Shown here: positions 1-9,056 of the stretch, piece by piece
Layout: each line of letters starts with the position of its first letter
Numbering within the stretch: position 1 is the first letter of the stretch
Notes under the pieces: model-generated
Told to the model about the DNA's origin: nothing
Databases searched by the model: none
Seen by the model: the letters and a program-made list of their open reading frames with translations, nothing else
Assembly: GCF_900113455.1 (NCBI RefSeq)
Contig: NZ_FOPI01000013.1
Coordinates: forward strand, 1-62,767
DNA from: Ligilactobacillus ruminis DSM 20403 = NBRC 102161
GTDB lineage: Bacteria; Bacillota; Bacilli; Lactobacillales; Lactobacillaceae
Length of the DNA stretch: 62,767 nucleotides
Direction of reading: 5' to 3'
Made by a program: the position numbers and the translations under genes

Positions 1-1
1 G

Positions 2-211
2 ATGGGGAGAAAAAACTGGCTGTTTTCGTCAACTTTTGAAGGCGCAAGGGCTAATGCCGTTGCGCTGTCGCTGATATATACGGCCAAACTTAATCAGTTG
101 GATCCTGAAAAATACTTGAGAAAAGTATTAACGGAGATTACCAACATTGAGGTATTTGATCCTGAAAGGTTCCGCCAACTTCTCCCATGGAACATCGATC
201 TTACCTCATAA
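2..211 (+). CDS. IS66-family transposase, C-terminal end (partial)
   Basis: Only the last 69 residues are in the window; the reading frame continues to the left, so the first methionine is not a start. The stretch GRKNWLFSSTFEGARANA followed by a segment around LDPEKYLRKVL matches the C-terminal region of IS66 DDE transposases, where a near-identical GRKNWLF...A..A...S L...A..N.L.P..YL pattern is usual. The protein catalyses transposition of the element. The stop is followed by a hairpin and then the terminal repeat, as expected for the last gene of an IS66 element. Confidence 0.8.
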   Translation: MGRKNWLFSSTFEGARANAVALSLIYTAKLNQLDPEKYLRKVLTEITNIEVFDPERFRQLLPWNIDLTS

Positions 212-243
212 ATAAGAAAATAAAAACGATGCATACGCAATAA

Positions 244-268
244 CCTGAGATAATAATACTATCTCGGG
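244..268 (+). terminator. Hairpin after IS66 transposase
   Basis: The arms CCTGAGATA and TATCTCGGG pair over nine positions with one G-U pair around a seven-base loop. Only a short T-rich run follows, so it is a weak intrinsic terminator at best. Confidence 0.4.
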
Positions 269-862
269 CTATTTGTGTACACACCGCTGTTTTAACGACC
301 GCTTACAAACGACGATGATCGTCTTTTTATCTTCTTGAAGTTTTTTCAAAACGTCCATTATGGCCGCTGCATTTTGAAAATCAAGATTGCCTGTCGGCTC
401 ATCGGCAACAAGCACGTCAAAAGGCTTGAGGATCGCCCTTGCAATTCCGACCCTCTGCTTTTCTCCGCCGCTTAATCTATACACGGTCTTGTCCAAAACA
501 TCTGCAGTCAAACCTGTTTTCTTCAAAGCATCCGTCATCTCAGGTTCCCCGATTTTTTGACAAGCGAGTTTCAAATTCTTCCTGACGGTCTTGTCGTCCA
601 AAAGAAAATAGTTTTGAAATACAAATGAAAAATGCCTTCCCCATAATTTTTGGTGCCTGATTTTTTTTAAATCTTTTCCCTCAAAAAACACCTGACCTTC
701 ATCAGGCTTTTCCATCCCTGAGATGATCTTCAAAAGCGTTGACTTACCCGCACCGCTCTTTCCGGTTATGCAGCAAAAAGATCCTCGATTGATTTCAAGA
801 TTGATTTCGTTCAACACAGGAACGTTATCATATCTTTTTGAAACGTTTTTTAACGTAATCAT
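269..862 (-). pseudogene. Bacteriocin-export ABC transporter ATPase, 3' end removed by IS66 insertion
   Basis: The open frame is 197 codons. Walker A (GKSGAGKS, residues 34-41), Q-loop (Q83), signature LSGGE (130-134) and Walker B LVADEPTGNLD (151-161) are intact and typical of the MacB/LolD-like ATPases that partner lactococcin-972 export membrane proteins. After TIIVV (residue 185) the expected H-loop (VTHD or VSHD) is missing and the frame runs 12 codons into the IS66 terminal repeat before stopping. The host-derived part is therefore 307-862. Without the H-loop histidine the product should not hydrolyse ATP normally. The ATG overlaps the TAA of the upstream membrane protein gene (TAATG), so the two were translationally coupled. 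Confidence 0.85.
307..314. other. Candidate 8-bp target duplication of the IS66 element
   Basis: The octamer AAACGACG directly abuts the IS66 end. IS66-family insertions usually duplicate 8 bp, so the same octamer should flank the left end, outside this window. Only one copy can be seen here. Confidence 0.4.
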
Positions 863-2994
863 TAAAAATCCCTCCCCAAAGTTCTGTTTTTTTGAAGAAC
901 GTCATACGAAATCCAAATGAATGACGCAAAAACCGTTCCGATAAAAAGAAATGCCAAAACTGCCAAATTAAGCCAATCCATCTTTTGCAATAAACATGAA
1001 GAAATAATAAAAGACAACGTAAAAACACCGCTAAAAAAAGCAATCTGTCCGTTTAAAATTCTAAAAAAAGAGCACCCCATCAAGCGTTTGATGACGATTT
1101 CTCTTTCATGCAGCAAATAATATTGAGCAATCATTGCAAAAAGAAAGAAAAAGCTGCCTGAAACAAGTACCGTCAAACGAATTAAAGAACAAGCGACTTG
1201 CCGTTTGTTTTGTTGAACGAGCTCTGCCTTCTTCGAATAAACGGACGTTACGAAATTTATCGTTGAACCGATTCCGCTCTCACGAAGTTTCGGCTCAAGT
1301 CTCTCATAGACCTTTCCGAAATGTTTGTCGCTAAAGAAAAAGCCGCCATTCAAGCAAAAGAGATTTCCGTACGACAAGCTGTTTTGATAATCGTCAAACA
1401 GTTTGATTACCGGGTCTTTGACCGTATTTGAAAGCAAATTATCACCTGAATCAGGATTGTACGTGAAATAACTTTGCCCGTTTTTTGCATAGACAATTTT
1501 GATTTTCAGATTTTTGTGCGTAAACTTTGGCACACGTTCTCTCTTTTTCCAAAGCTTAAAATCCGTATTGAGTTGAAACAAAAATTCATCCATGTATCGA
1601 TTGCGAATTTCTTTTTCATACTTGCCGTATTTTTTGGGAACTATCAGAATCTTCGTAAAAAGCGTCGGTTTCAAATCAGAAACGCTTTTTCCGTCCGAAA
1701 GAATCGTCTTCGAAAGTCGCAAATAATTCTTATCCGCGGTTATCGCGCGACCGGAAACCGAGCAAATACGGTCATCTAAAGACTTATTGTCGGGATTTGC
1801 CAGATACCACGGCTGCTCCTTGCCGTTTTGTCCTGAAGTCCATAAGAAATTGTCTGAAAAAACAACAAAAGCTTGATAATTTGATCTTAGTTTTTCCCAA
1901 AGATTCTTTGCTTTCAAATCATATTCAACCTCAGCAGAATTATCCATTCTGTCTATCTGATTGGTCAAGTTTGTCTGATATATGTTTTTGGCATCCTCCC
2001 AACGTTCAAGTCTTGATGCCTGCTCCTTAAATCGACTATATTCTTGGTGAAACTTCGGAAACATGATGCTGACTAAGAAAATGCTTAAAATGAAAAATGC
2101 AGCATTGAGACCATATGCTGCTTTAGAAAAAAACGCATTATAAGACAGAAACAGTCTTGTTTTCATCTGAAATGCGCCGGCAACGATAATGATAACCAAA
2201 ATAAAAAGCAGGCAGCAGGCATATAACAAAAGAAGCGACACCAAAAATCGGCTGCAATACTCGACCAAATTTTTCCAAGAAGCATAACCGAATAATAACG
2301 TCGCACTGATTCCGATTGAAAACTCCAACGATGGAATCAGATCTTTAATCGTTTCATTTAAAATTTCATACGATTTCCTTCCCAGAAGTCGCATCAAATC
2401 ATTTTGACGCTTTTGTTTCATCAACAGGAACATCAGCGATATCAACGAAACAATCCCTGAAAGATTTGCCAAAAAAAGCAACGTGCTCTGATCATCTTCA
2501 AAAGAAGCGATATCTTTCTGGGATTTTATGCGCACTTTTCCAAAATCTCTCATGGTATCACAAACTTCTTTTACGTTTCCTGAAACATAAAAGACGCTAT
2601 TGAACCCCATGTTCTTGATTTTATCAAGGGGGTAAAGCTTGACATGATACCTATAATTCGGGATCAGCAGTTTCTGCTTATTTTTCATATAATTCGTAGC
2701 CAAATCATCATGCGAAATTCTTCCTTTGATTAGAAAATCAGGATTAGTATCGTAAATAGTCAACTCATTTTCACTGGTAAAAAAGTACTGTGAAACACTA
2801 GTCTCGCCTTCAGATATTTTTTTCAGACTATTTATCAATGCAAGACAGTCAGCATCATCTTTTAAAAGCAGAGACACTTCTGTCTTGTCACCATACAAAA
2901 GCTTGGTGAAATAATCGTCAATTCTTTTATTTATGACGACCATCCCGGAAATTATCAAAAAAATCAGCATGCTTATTGAAAATAATTTCTTCAT
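862..2994 (-). CDS. Bacteriocin-associated integral membrane protein (DUF1430-like)
   Basis: This 710-residue protein has a hydrophobic N-terminal helix (about 5-25), a cluster of membrane segments around 170-310, a long soluble stretch (about 320-600) and three or four membrane segments at the C-terminus. This layout, the length and the adjacency to a LolD/MacB-like ATPase and a lactococcin-972-like precursor match the DUF1430 bacteriocin-associated membrane proteins, which resemble FtsX/MacB-type permeases. It probably formed the membrane half of an exporter or immunity transporter. The frame is intact, but both partner genes are dead, so it is likely an orphan. The start is preceded by GGGGG a few bases upstream. 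Confidence 0.7.
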   Translation of the reverse strand: MKKLFSISMLIFLIISGMVVINKRIDDYFTKLLYGDKTEVSLLLKDDADCLALINSLKKISEGETSVSQYFFTSENELTIYDTNPDFLIKGRISHDDLATNYMKNKQKLLIPNYRYHVKLYPLDKIKNMGFNSVFYVSGNVKEVCDTMRDFGKVRIKSQKDIASFEDDQSTLLFLANLSGIVSLISLMFLLMKQKRQNDLMRLLGRKSYEILNETIKDLIPSLEFSIGISATLLFGYASWKNLVEYCSRFLVSLLLLYACCLLFILVIIIVAGAFQMKTRLFLSYNAFFSKAAYGLNAAFFILSIFLVSIMFPKFHQEYSRFKEQASRLERWEDAKNIYQTNLTNQIDRMDNSAEVEYDLKAKNLWEKLRSNYQAFVVFSDNFLWTSGQNGKEQPWYLANPDNKSLDDRICSVSGRAITADKNYLRLSKTILSDGKSVSDLKPTLFTKILIVPKKYGKYEKEIRNRYMDEFLFQLNTDFKLWKKRERVPKFTHKNLKIKIVYAKNGQSYFTYNPDSGDNLLSNTVKDPVIKLFDDYQNSLSYGNLFCLNGGFFFSDKHFGKVYERLEPKLRESGIGSTINFVTSVYSKKAELVQQNKRQVACSLIRLTVLVSGSFFFLFAMIAQYYLLHEREIVIKRLMGCSFFRILNGQIAFFSGVFTLSFIISSCLLQKMDWLNLAVLAFLFIGTVFASFIWISYDVLQKNRTLGRDF

Positions 2995-3078
2995 AATCCC
3001 CCCGAAAAAACTTAAAAATAAGGTGTTTCACAACAAATGACAACACACTGAGCAAAGCACTATTCACATAAAAGCTTC

Positions 3079-3486
3079 TTAATAAACATTATAATATGCT
3101 TTATTATTTCTCATAGTCGCATTAACTTGCGAAAAAGCAGTTATGCCTGCATGAACTTTCACACGTGTTCCTGCACCCATTCCGTTTTTAGCAGTTGCTG
3201 AATGAGTTCGTCCATAATGAACATAAGTCGACTGAACCTTTGTACCGTAGACGCCAAATAACCATTTGCCACCATCAATATAATGCCATTGCTACGGAGT
3301 CAGCCCTTTCCCTTTGACTTTTGATTTAAATAGAGCTAGCCCGCCTTCTTTTATCACTGATACCGGTGATTTCAAATTGCTGCTTGACAGTTCAACATCC
3401 CCTCAGCTAGTTGAGCCTGCATAAGCACTTGAAGAAGAAACTAACAAAAAAAGCAAGGTTGACCCCAATAAAAAGATTTTTTTTAA
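3079..3486 (-). pseudogene. Lactococcin-972-family bacteriocin precursor, inactivated
   Basis: Read on the minus strand, a single uninterrupted phase of 136 codons spells a signal peptide (KKIFLLGSTLLFLLVSSSSA then YAGS) and a C-terminal half with GGKWLFGVYGTKVQSTYVHY, HSATAKNG and the ending MRNNKAYYNVY. The GG.W...G, Y.HY...H and terminal AYY patterns are typical of the lactococcin 972 family, cell-wall-directed bacteriocins acting at lipid II. Three lesions are seen: the start codon position (3486-3484) is TTA although a good ribosome site lies upstream; an in-frame TGA at 3403-3405; and an in-frame TAG at 3292-3294. No frameshift is present. It lies upstream of the DUF1430 and ABC genes in the usual order of such loci. 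Confidence 0.75.
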
Positions 3487-3497
3487 TTATAATAATA

Positions 3498-3506
3498 CCT
3501 CTCCTT
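3498..3506 (-). promoter_or_regulatory. Orphan ribosome binding site of the dead bacteriocin gene
   Basis: AAGGAGAGG lies 11 bases before the codon that should be the start. That codon reads TTA, so the site no longer serves a start codon. Confidence 0.55.
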
Positions 3507-3637
3507 AAAAATAAAACCGGTTAGCATTTTGATTTATCTAAAAGATATCACAAGAAATGTTTTCTCACAATCTTTTGTTTTATCAATTGCAAAATTTTTC
3601 CATAATTAATCTTTATTCCAACATCCCCAAATCAAAA

Positions 3638-3668
3638 GGCCCGATCCAGGCACACGCCGAATCAGGCC
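3638..3668 (-). terminator. Terminator after whiA
   Basis: On the minus strand GGCCTGAT and ATCGGGCC pair (one mismatch) around a short loop and are followed by TTTTGATTT. It closes the rapZ-yvcK-whiA unit. Confidence 0.65.
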
Positions 3669-3710
3669 AAACAAAACGCTTTTTTAGATGTGCTTCAAAG
3701 AGCAAAGCCT

Positions 3711-4643
3711 CTATTTTCCAAAACCCATTTTTTCTGCTTGCTCCATAATTTTTCTCAAACGATGGTTGACGCCGGATTTTGAAATCGGACCGCCCGGAAC
3801 CAATTCGCCGAGTTCTTTTAAACTGACTTCCGGATGAGCCATGCGCGCGATTGCGATTTCTTGCAGCTTGACGGGCAAATTGTTCAAACCGATTTTTTTG
3901 TCGAGATACTTAATACTTTCAATCTGCCTGTTGGCCGCGTCAGCAACCTTGTTGAAGTTTGCATTTTCACAATTGACGATTCGATTCACTGAATTTCTCA
4001 TATCGCGCATGATGCGAACGTCTTCAAATTTGAGCATTGAACTTGTCGCACCGATCAAAGACAAAAAATCGGCAATCTTTTCTGCTTCTTTGAGATAAGT
4101 GATGTAGCCGCTGCGACGCTTGGCCGTGCGCGCGTTTAAGCCGTAGCGATTCATCATTTCGCAAATCGTCTGATTATGATCCTCATAAAGCGAATAGATT
4201 TCCAGATGATAGCTGCTTGTTTCAGGATTGTTGACCGAACCCGTGGCGAGAAAAGCCCCGCGCAAATATGAGCGAACCTTGGCGTCGTCATCCAAAAAAT
4301 CGAGCGGAACGGTTTCTTTCAACTGAAAACCGTCCAAAATATCAAGATCCTTCAGCACGTAATCGCTGCCCTTGTTCAAGCGCACGATATAGAGATTGTT
4401 TTTCTTGAGTTTCATCTTCCGCCGAACCAAAAGCTCGCTTTCGACATCATAGAACTGTTTCAGCAAACTGTAAATTCTGCGGGCTGTGGCGGGGTTTTCC
4501 GTTTGAACGTTCAAGATAAAGCGATGATTGGAAAGTCCAAGCGAACCGTTCATGCGAATCAAAGCCATGAGTTCTGCTTTGGCATTGCCGAAATGAACTT
4601 CCAATGTCGTAAGTTCTTTTTTAACCTCGCTTGCGTATGACAA
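3711..4643 (-). CDS. whiA: Sporulation/cell-division regulator WhiA
   Basis: The 310-residue product matches WhiA: a LAGLIDADG-endonuclease-like fold without nuclease residues over about 1-210 and a C-terminal helix-turn-helix ([20 protein letters not shown], about 274-293). WhiA binds DNA and in Firmicutes affects division and chromosome segregation. It follows yvcK by 15 bases, the standard rapZ-yvcK-whiA order. Translation starts at TTG, chosen because GGAGGGAG lies at correct spacing and the family begins [11 protein letters not shown] terminator follows. Confidence 0.95.
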   Translation of the reverse strand: MSYASEVKKELTTLEVHFGNAKAELMALIRMNGSLGLSNHRFILNVQTENPATARRIYSLLKQFYDVESELLVRRKMKLKKNNLYIVRLNKGSDYVLKDLDILDGFQLKETVPLDFLDDDAKVRSYLRGAFLATGSVNNPETSSYHLEIYSLYEDHNQTICEMMNRYGLNARTAKRRSGYITYLKEAEKIADFLSLIGATSSMLKFEDVRIMRDMRNSVNRIVNCENANFNKVADAANRQIESIKYLDKKIGLNNLPVKLQEIAIARMAHPEVSLKELGELVPGGPISKSGVNHRLRKIMEQAEKMGFGK

Positions 4644-4658
4644 AAACGCTCCCTCCTT

Positions 4659-5675
4659 TTAGTTAGATTCGTCTGCTCGCCAGGACTTCGGACGTCCGGC
4701 AAGACACATCAACTCGTCCACGACCTGGTCCCCGTTATGAAACACTCCCTGATTTCTGAGCTTTAGAAAGTTGTCGGAAATAACGCGACACCCCTGGTCC
4801 CTCAACCCTTTAAAATCATATTTTACCTGATACAGGTATTCGTCATACTTCTGGCGATCCAGATAATTTTTTGGAACCGGCTCCGTATTTACGAGCACCG
4901 TATCGATAAAATTCTGTTTCAAATGCCTGTTCAAAACCCGAACGTGATCGGCATCGGTAAAATGCTCAGTTTCGCCCTTTTGCGTCATGATGTTGCAGAT
5001 GTAGACAACCTCTGCTTCGCTTCGGCACACGGCCTCGCCGACGTTTTCAATCATCAGATTCGGCAAAATGCTCGTGAAAAGGCTCCCGGGTCCGAGCACG
5101 ATCTGATCGGCATCAAGAATCGCATCGACAACTTCCTGCTTGGCCTCCGGTTTGCTGCCGTCAGCAGACGTTACCCAGACATTGTCGATTGTCTTGCCAG
5201 CAGCAGAAATTTCTGCTTCGCCTGAGATGACCGTTCCGTCGGTAAATGCAGCGTTCAAAGTCAGCGGCTTGTCTGAAGCCGGATAGACGTGTCCGTCGAC
5301 CTGCATGATCTTGCTCAAATCCTGCACGGCTTCAAAGATGCCGCGGTTATCCATTTCAGTCAGCGCGGCAATAATCAGGTTGCCGATTGCATGACCTGAA
5401 AAGAATTGATCGTTTGACGAAAAACGATACTGAAAAATATCCTTGTAAAGTTTCGGCATGTCGGACAAAGCCGCCAAAACGTTTCTGATGTCTCCTGGCG
5501 GGACAACGTTAATGTAGTCTCTGATGATTCCAGAAGAACCGCCGTCATCAGCCACGGTAACAACGGCCGTAATGTCTGCATTTTTCTTGCGCAAACCTTT
5601 CAAAACAACCGGCAGTCCCGTACCGCCGCCGATCACGACAATTTTCGGACGATGTTTTTTTCTTAAACTGATCAT
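4659..5675 (-). CDS. yvcK: Gluconeogenesis factor YvcK (CofD-like)
   Basis: This 338-residue protein carries GGGTGLP (16-22) and DDGGSSG (43-49), the nucleotide-sugar-binding loops of the YvcK/CofD family. YvcK (GlmR) binds UDP-GlcNAc and links carbon flow to cell-wall precursor synthesis; cells lacking it grow poorly on gluconeogenic carbon sources. The start overlaps the rapZ stop (ATGA at 5672-5675), so the genes are translationally coupled. Confidence 0.95.
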   Translation of the reverse strand: MISLRKKHRPKIVVIGGGTGLPVVLKGLRKKNADITAVVTVADDGGSSGIIRDYINVVPPGDIRNVLAALSDMPKLYKDIFQYRFSSNDQFFSGHAIGNLIIAALTEMDNRGIFEAVQDLSKIMQVDGHVYPASDKPLTLNAAFTDGTVISGEAEISAAGKTIDNVWVTSADGSKPEAKQEVVDAILDADQIVLGPGSLFTSILPNLMIENVGEAVCRSEAEVVYICNIMTQKGETEHFTDADHVRVLNRHLKQNFIDTVLVNTEPVPKNYLDRQKYDEYLYQVKYDFKGLRDQGCRVISDNFLKLRNQGVFHNGDQVVDELMCLAGRPKSWRADESN

Positions 5676-6559
5676 GAGCGATTAACCGTCTCCTTCCGCT
5701 TCTTCATGTCGCGGTGATTGAAATTGACGGTATATCCATCGCTTTGCAAGTCTTCGCCAATTCGTTGCGCAATCGCCACTGAACGGTGTTGTCCGCCAGT
5801 ACATCCGATTGCGATCGTCAGGCTCGTTTTTCCTTCAGCAACGTAACCCGGAATCACGTAGCGCAGCATTGAGATGTACTGCTTGTAAAATTCGGCAGTC
5901 TTCTCGGAATTCATGACATACTCGTAGACGTCATCGTCAAGGCCATTTTTTTCCTTTAATTCCTTGACATAGTAAGGATTCGGCAAAAACCTGACATCCA
6001 TGACGACGTCGGCATCAATCGGAATGCCGTATTTGAAGCCAAAAGACATCACGTTGATGTGAAATGCAGTGTTTTCGCTGGTCTCAAAATTATGGAAGAT
6101 TTCTTCGCGCAGCTGTCGCGGAGAAAGCCTCGTCGTATCAATCAAAAGCGTGGCCTTTGACTTGATTTCATTTAAAATCTCGCGTTCGCGCACGATGCCG
6201 TCAAGCACGCGTCCATCCATCGCAAGCGGGTGCAATCTTCTCGTTTCCTTATAGCGAGCAACTAGTTCCTCATCAGAAGCGTCCAAAAAGACGATTTTGG
6301 CGCTGATGCCGTTTTCATCTTCCAAGCTGCGAATCATTTCAACGACTTCTTCATAAAACGCCCGCGAACGCAGATCGATTACAAGCGCCACCTTCTTGAT
6401 TTTGCCGGATTCCTTGATCAATTCCCAAAACTTGCCCATCAAAGCCGGCGGCATGTTATCGACGCAAAAATATCCCAAATCTTCAAAACTTTGCATCGCA
6501 ACGGTCTTGCCGGCACCGCTCATTCCGGTAACGATCACTAATTGCATTGAGTCATGCAT
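5672..6559 (-). CDS. rapZ: RNase adapter RapZ / nucleotide-binding protein YvcJ
   Basis: The 295-residue protein has an N-terminal Walker A (GMSGAGKT, 12-19) in a kinase-like domain and the conserved C-terminal RapZ block [13 protein letters not shown] (about 252-264), which binds small metabolites or RNA in characterised homologues. In E. coli RapZ controls GlmS through small RNAs; in Bacillus YvcJ is an ATP/GTP-hydrolysing protein linked to competence. First gene of the rapZ-yvcK-whiA operon. Confidence 0.95.
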   Translation of the reverse strand: MHDSMQLVIVTGMSGAGKTVAMQSFEDLGYFCVDNMPPALMGKFWELIKESGKIKKVALVIDLRSRAFYEEVVEMIRSLEDENGISAKIVFLDASDEELVARYKETRRLHPLAMDGRVLDGIVREREILNEIKSKATLLIDTTRLSPRQLREEIFHNFETSENTAFHINVMSFGFKYGIPIDADVVMDVRFLPNPYYVKELKEKNGLDDDVYEYVMNSEKTAEFYKQYISMLRYVIPGYVAEGKTSLTIAIGCTGGQHRSVAIAQRIGEDLQSDGYTVNFNHRDMKKRKETVNRS

Positions 6560-6631
6560 CAGACTTCATCCTCTCAAATAGTACTGTCAACATTATAACA
6601 TACTTGCGCTGCCATCATTTCTAAATGCGGC

Positions 6632-6675
6632 AAAAAAGCCGCGCGAATCGATCATGTTAGACTCGCGTGGCTTTT
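6632..6675 (-). terminator. Terminator after sdaAA
   Basis: On the minus strand AAAAGCC.CGCGA.TC pairs with GATTCGCG.GGCTTTTTT; the hairpin begins inside the sdaAA stop codon and ends in a six-base T run. Confidence 0.8.
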
Positions 6676-7558
6676 AATCCATATCTTCGCCAAAAATTCT
6701 GATTTTCATTTTTAACCCGGTCTTGGTCGTCGCCAAACCGCCGAGTCCGGTTTCGCGCAGCTGTACCGGCATGTTTTCGCCGATTCGTTTCATTGCGCCG
6801 ATTACTTCATCGGCAGGAATCTTGTTCGTCAGTCCGGCAAGCGCCATATCGGCACATGCAAGCGCATTGACGGAACCAACGACGTTTCGCTTGACGCACG
6901 GAATCTCGACCAAACCGGCAACAGGATCGCAGACAAGTCCCAACAAATTGCTGAGCGCCATTGCAAAAGCTTCTGCCGCCTGATTTGGCGTGCCGCCGCA
7001 AATTTCAACCGCTGCAGCTGCAGCCATGGCAGAGGCACTTCCGACTTCTGCCTGACATCCGCCGACGGCTCCAGCAATCATCGCATTGTTTGCTGTCAAG
7101 AGTCCAAAGGCGCCTGCGGTGAACAAAAACTGAATCTTCTGATCTTCCGTCAAATGCAGTTTTTGATCAATCGAAAAGAGCACGCCGGGAATGGTCCCTG
7201 ACGAACCGGCAGTCGGGGTGGCGCAGATCAATCCCATTGCAGCATTGACCTCATTGGTAGCGAGTGAATTTTGAATTGCGGATAATATCAATTCACCAGA
7301 CAATCCCTTTCCGCTTTCTCGATATTTGCGCATTTTTGCAGCCTCTCCACCGGTTAATCCGGTCGGAGAATGGACTCCGTTTCCATCTGCACCTCTGTGA
7401 GCTGCATTTTCCATCACTTGAAGCTGGTTTTTCATCTTGTCCCAGACTTCCTGTCTCGTTGCCCGCGCATATTTCATCTCTGAACGAATCATCAGTTCCC
7501 AGATTGGCAGATTTAATTCATCGCATGCCTTGATCAGGGAAGAAACATTCCTGTACAT
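6674..7558 (-). CDS. sdaAA: L-serine dehydratase, iron-sulfur-dependent, alpha subunit
   Basis: Deaminates L-serine to pyruvate and ammonia with the beta subunit encoded just upstream. The 294-residue sequence shows the family blocks SPTGLTGGEAAKM and LICATPTAGSSGTIPG, and cysteines in GLVCDPVAGLVEIPCVKRN that ligate the 4Fe-4S cluster with the earlier cysteine. The start is ATG at 7558 after AAGGGGG at seven bases. The stop overlaps the terminator. sdaAB and sdaAA are separated by 12 bases and form one operon. Confidence 0.93.
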   Translation of the reverse strand: MYRNVSSLIKACDELNLPIWELMIRSEMKYARATRQEVWDKMKNQLQVMENAAHRGADGNGVHSPTGLTGGEAAKMRKYRESGKGLSGELILSAIQNSLATNEVNAAMGLICATPTAGSSGTIPGVLFSIDQKLHLTEDQKIQFLFTAGAFGLLTANNAMIAGAVGGCQAEVGSASAMAAAAAVEICGGTPNQAAEAFAMALSNLLGLVCDPVAGLVEIPCVKRNVVGSVNALACADMALAGLTNKIPADEVIGAMKRIGENMPVQLRETGLGGLATTKTGLKMKIRIFGEDMD

Positions 7559-7570
7559 CAAAAATCCCCC

Positions 7571-8230
7571 TTAAAGACAAATCAATTCCTTGCTCATTGA
7601 AGCAATGTGCTCCAAGATTTGCTCATCCGGTTTTTTGTCAAGATCGAATTCGAGCAGGCAGCAGCCTGAGCTGATGCTTCGCTCGGCTTTTTTGACAATA
7701 AAATCGTCACCGCAGGCCAAACTTTCAAGAATACTGTTTTGCTTGCCGTCTTTTGCCAGACAAATGATGATCGGCAACGGTCCTGTCGGGAAAAATTCAT
7801 GCCCGTCAATTTGAATCTTTCGAATCTCAATCGTCCCACCGCCAATCGAACATCCTGCAACTTTGACTTCCTTATCTTTGTTTGCCAAAGTTACGATTGA
7901 CGTATTGGGATGATTAATCGGGCTTTTTCCCTCGTGTTCAATGAATTTGACCTTGATTCCCTTCATTTTAGCAATCCTGACCGCATCAGGCACGCGCAGA
8001 TCATCCGTTTGCATCCCCAAAACACCTGCGATAATCGCAAAATCCGTTCCATGCCCGCGATGCGTCTTTGCAAATGATTCATAATAATCGATCGTAACCT
8101 GCGTGATTTTTTGAGAAAAAAGCTTATGGGCTACTTGTCCGATCGCAACTGCCCCCGCAGTATGCGAGCTGGAAGGTCCAACCATCACTGGTCCAATAAT
8201 GTCGAAAACGCTCTTGTAATTTCCACTCAT
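7571..8230 (-). CDS. sdaAB: L-serine dehydratase, iron-sulfur-dependent, beta subunit
   Basis: The 219-residue beta subunit includes the signature DIIGPVMVGPSSSHTAGAV near the N-terminus and a C-terminal ACT-like half that in this family mediates serine regulation. The start is set at 8230 (MSGNYKS) because GAGGA lies eight bases ahead; two upstream ATGs in the same frame (8245 and 8236) lack proper spacing. First gene of the sdaAB-sdaAA operon. Confidence 0.92.
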   Translation of the reverse strand: MSGNYKSVFDIIGPVMVGPSSSHTAGAVAIGQVAHKLFSQKITQVTIDYYESFAKTHRGHGTDFAIIAGVLGMQTDDLRVPDAVRIAKMKGIKVKFIEHEGKSPINHPNTSIVTLANKDKEVKVAGCSIGGGTIEIRKIQIDGHEFFPTGPLPIIICLAKDGKQNSILESLACGDDFIVKKAERSISSGCCLLEFDLDKKPDEQILEHIASMSKELICL

Positions 8231-8419
8231 GGTCATTTTCCTCAATCTGAATAATTTAACATCATTAAATTTAACACTTATCTTCTGACAAAAAAAGAAT
8301 ATGTGAGAAATTTAATATTTTTCATATAGATTTTAAGTTTGAAAGCCATGCTTGACCTAAAAGAACGAAGCAAACCTAAATTTATTAAGCATTGCACTGT
8401 ATTTTGTCAAAAAAACGCC

Positions 8420-8460
8420 AAAAGCAGCGAAAACACCATTCGATGCATTCCGCTGCTTTT
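8420..8460 (-). terminator. Terminator after luxS
   Basis: On the minus strand AAAAGCAGCG and CGCTGCTTTT pair perfectly around a 21-base loop, 30 bases past the luxS stop. Confidence 0.8.
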
Positions 8461-8492
8461 TATTAAATGCAGAGCACAGACTCAGCTTTTGA

Positions 8493-8966
8493 TCAATCAA
8501 TAACTTTGCGAACGAACGGATCTGACGAGATTCCTTCTTCAAGAATCTTCTTGCACCACTCTTGAGCAGAAAAGAGCGAATGATCGCGATAGTTGCCGCA
8601 ACTCTTGATATCCGTTCCCTGAACGTCTTCCCACGTTGCATTAACGATGTCTTGAAGCGATGCCTTCAAAGCCTTGGCCACTTCGACAGTGTCGTGTTCT
8701 CCCCACATGATCAGATGGAAGCCGGTACGACAACCGAACGGAGAACAGTCGATCACACCATCCATGTGATCGCGCAAATATCCTGCCAGCATGTGTTCAA
8801 TCGTATGAAGTCCTGCGGTCGGAATCGCATTTTCATTTGGTTGAACCAAGCGCAGATCGAAGTTAGAAATTTTGTCGCCTTTTGGACCTTCTTCAACCGT
8901 AATCAAACGTACGTAAGGTGCCTTGACTGCAGTATGATCCAATGTAAAACTTTCAACTTTTGCCAA
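8493..8966 (-). CDS. luxS: S-ribosylhomocysteine lyase (autoinducer-2 synthase)
   Basis: Cleaves S-ribosylhomocysteine to homocysteine and 4,5-dihydroxy-2,3-pentanedione, recycling the activated methyl cycle and yielding AI-2. The 157-residue sequence has the metal-ligand motif HTIEH (H54, H58), the catalytic cysteine region ([11 protein letters not shown]) and the third ligand in KSCGNY (C123). The site GGAGGGATTACTTTG precedes the ATG. It is a single-gene unit with its own promoter and terminator. Confidence 0.96.
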   Translation of the reverse strand: MAKVESFTLDHTAVKAPYVRLITVEEGPKGDKISNFDLRLVQPNENAIPTAGLHTIEHMLAGYLRDHMDGVIDCSPFGCRTGFHLIMWGEHDTVEVAKALKASLQDIVNATWEDVQGTDIKSCGNYRDHSLFSAQEWCKKILEEGISSDPFVRKVID

Positions 8967-8998
8967 AGTAATCCCTCCAAAACTTTATTATACTAATG

Positions 8999-9026
8999 AC
9001 TATAACAGTTTGTTCGAAAAATTCAA
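8999..9026 (-). promoter_or_regulatory. luxS promoter
   Basis: TTGAAT (9021-9026), a 16-base spacer and TATAGT (8999-9004) lie just upstream of the luxS ribosome site. Confidence 0.65.
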
Positions 9027-9056
9027 GAGCACAAAACGTGAAATTCTTCTTGAACG

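Larger units (their letters stand above)
1..306 (+). mobile_element. IS66-family insertion sequence, right end only
   Basis: The left part of the element lies outside the window. Visible parts are the last 69 codons of the transposase, a short hairpin, and an outer end that reads GTAAGCGGTCGTTAAAACAG inward on the minus strand (307 is the first flanking base). IS66-family elements characteristically start with GTAAGC and duplicate 8 bp of target. The boundary at 306/307 coincides exactly with the point where the neighbouring ABC ATPase loses family resemblance, which supports placing the junction there. The terminal repeat also supplies the stop codon now used by that gene. Confidence 0.8.

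Noticed and set aside
3110-3150. A frameshift near the end of the lactococcin-972-like gene
   Set aside because: A first reading missed one base of a five-base A run. On recounting, the frame continues to the AYYNVY end without a shift; only the start and two stop lesions remain.
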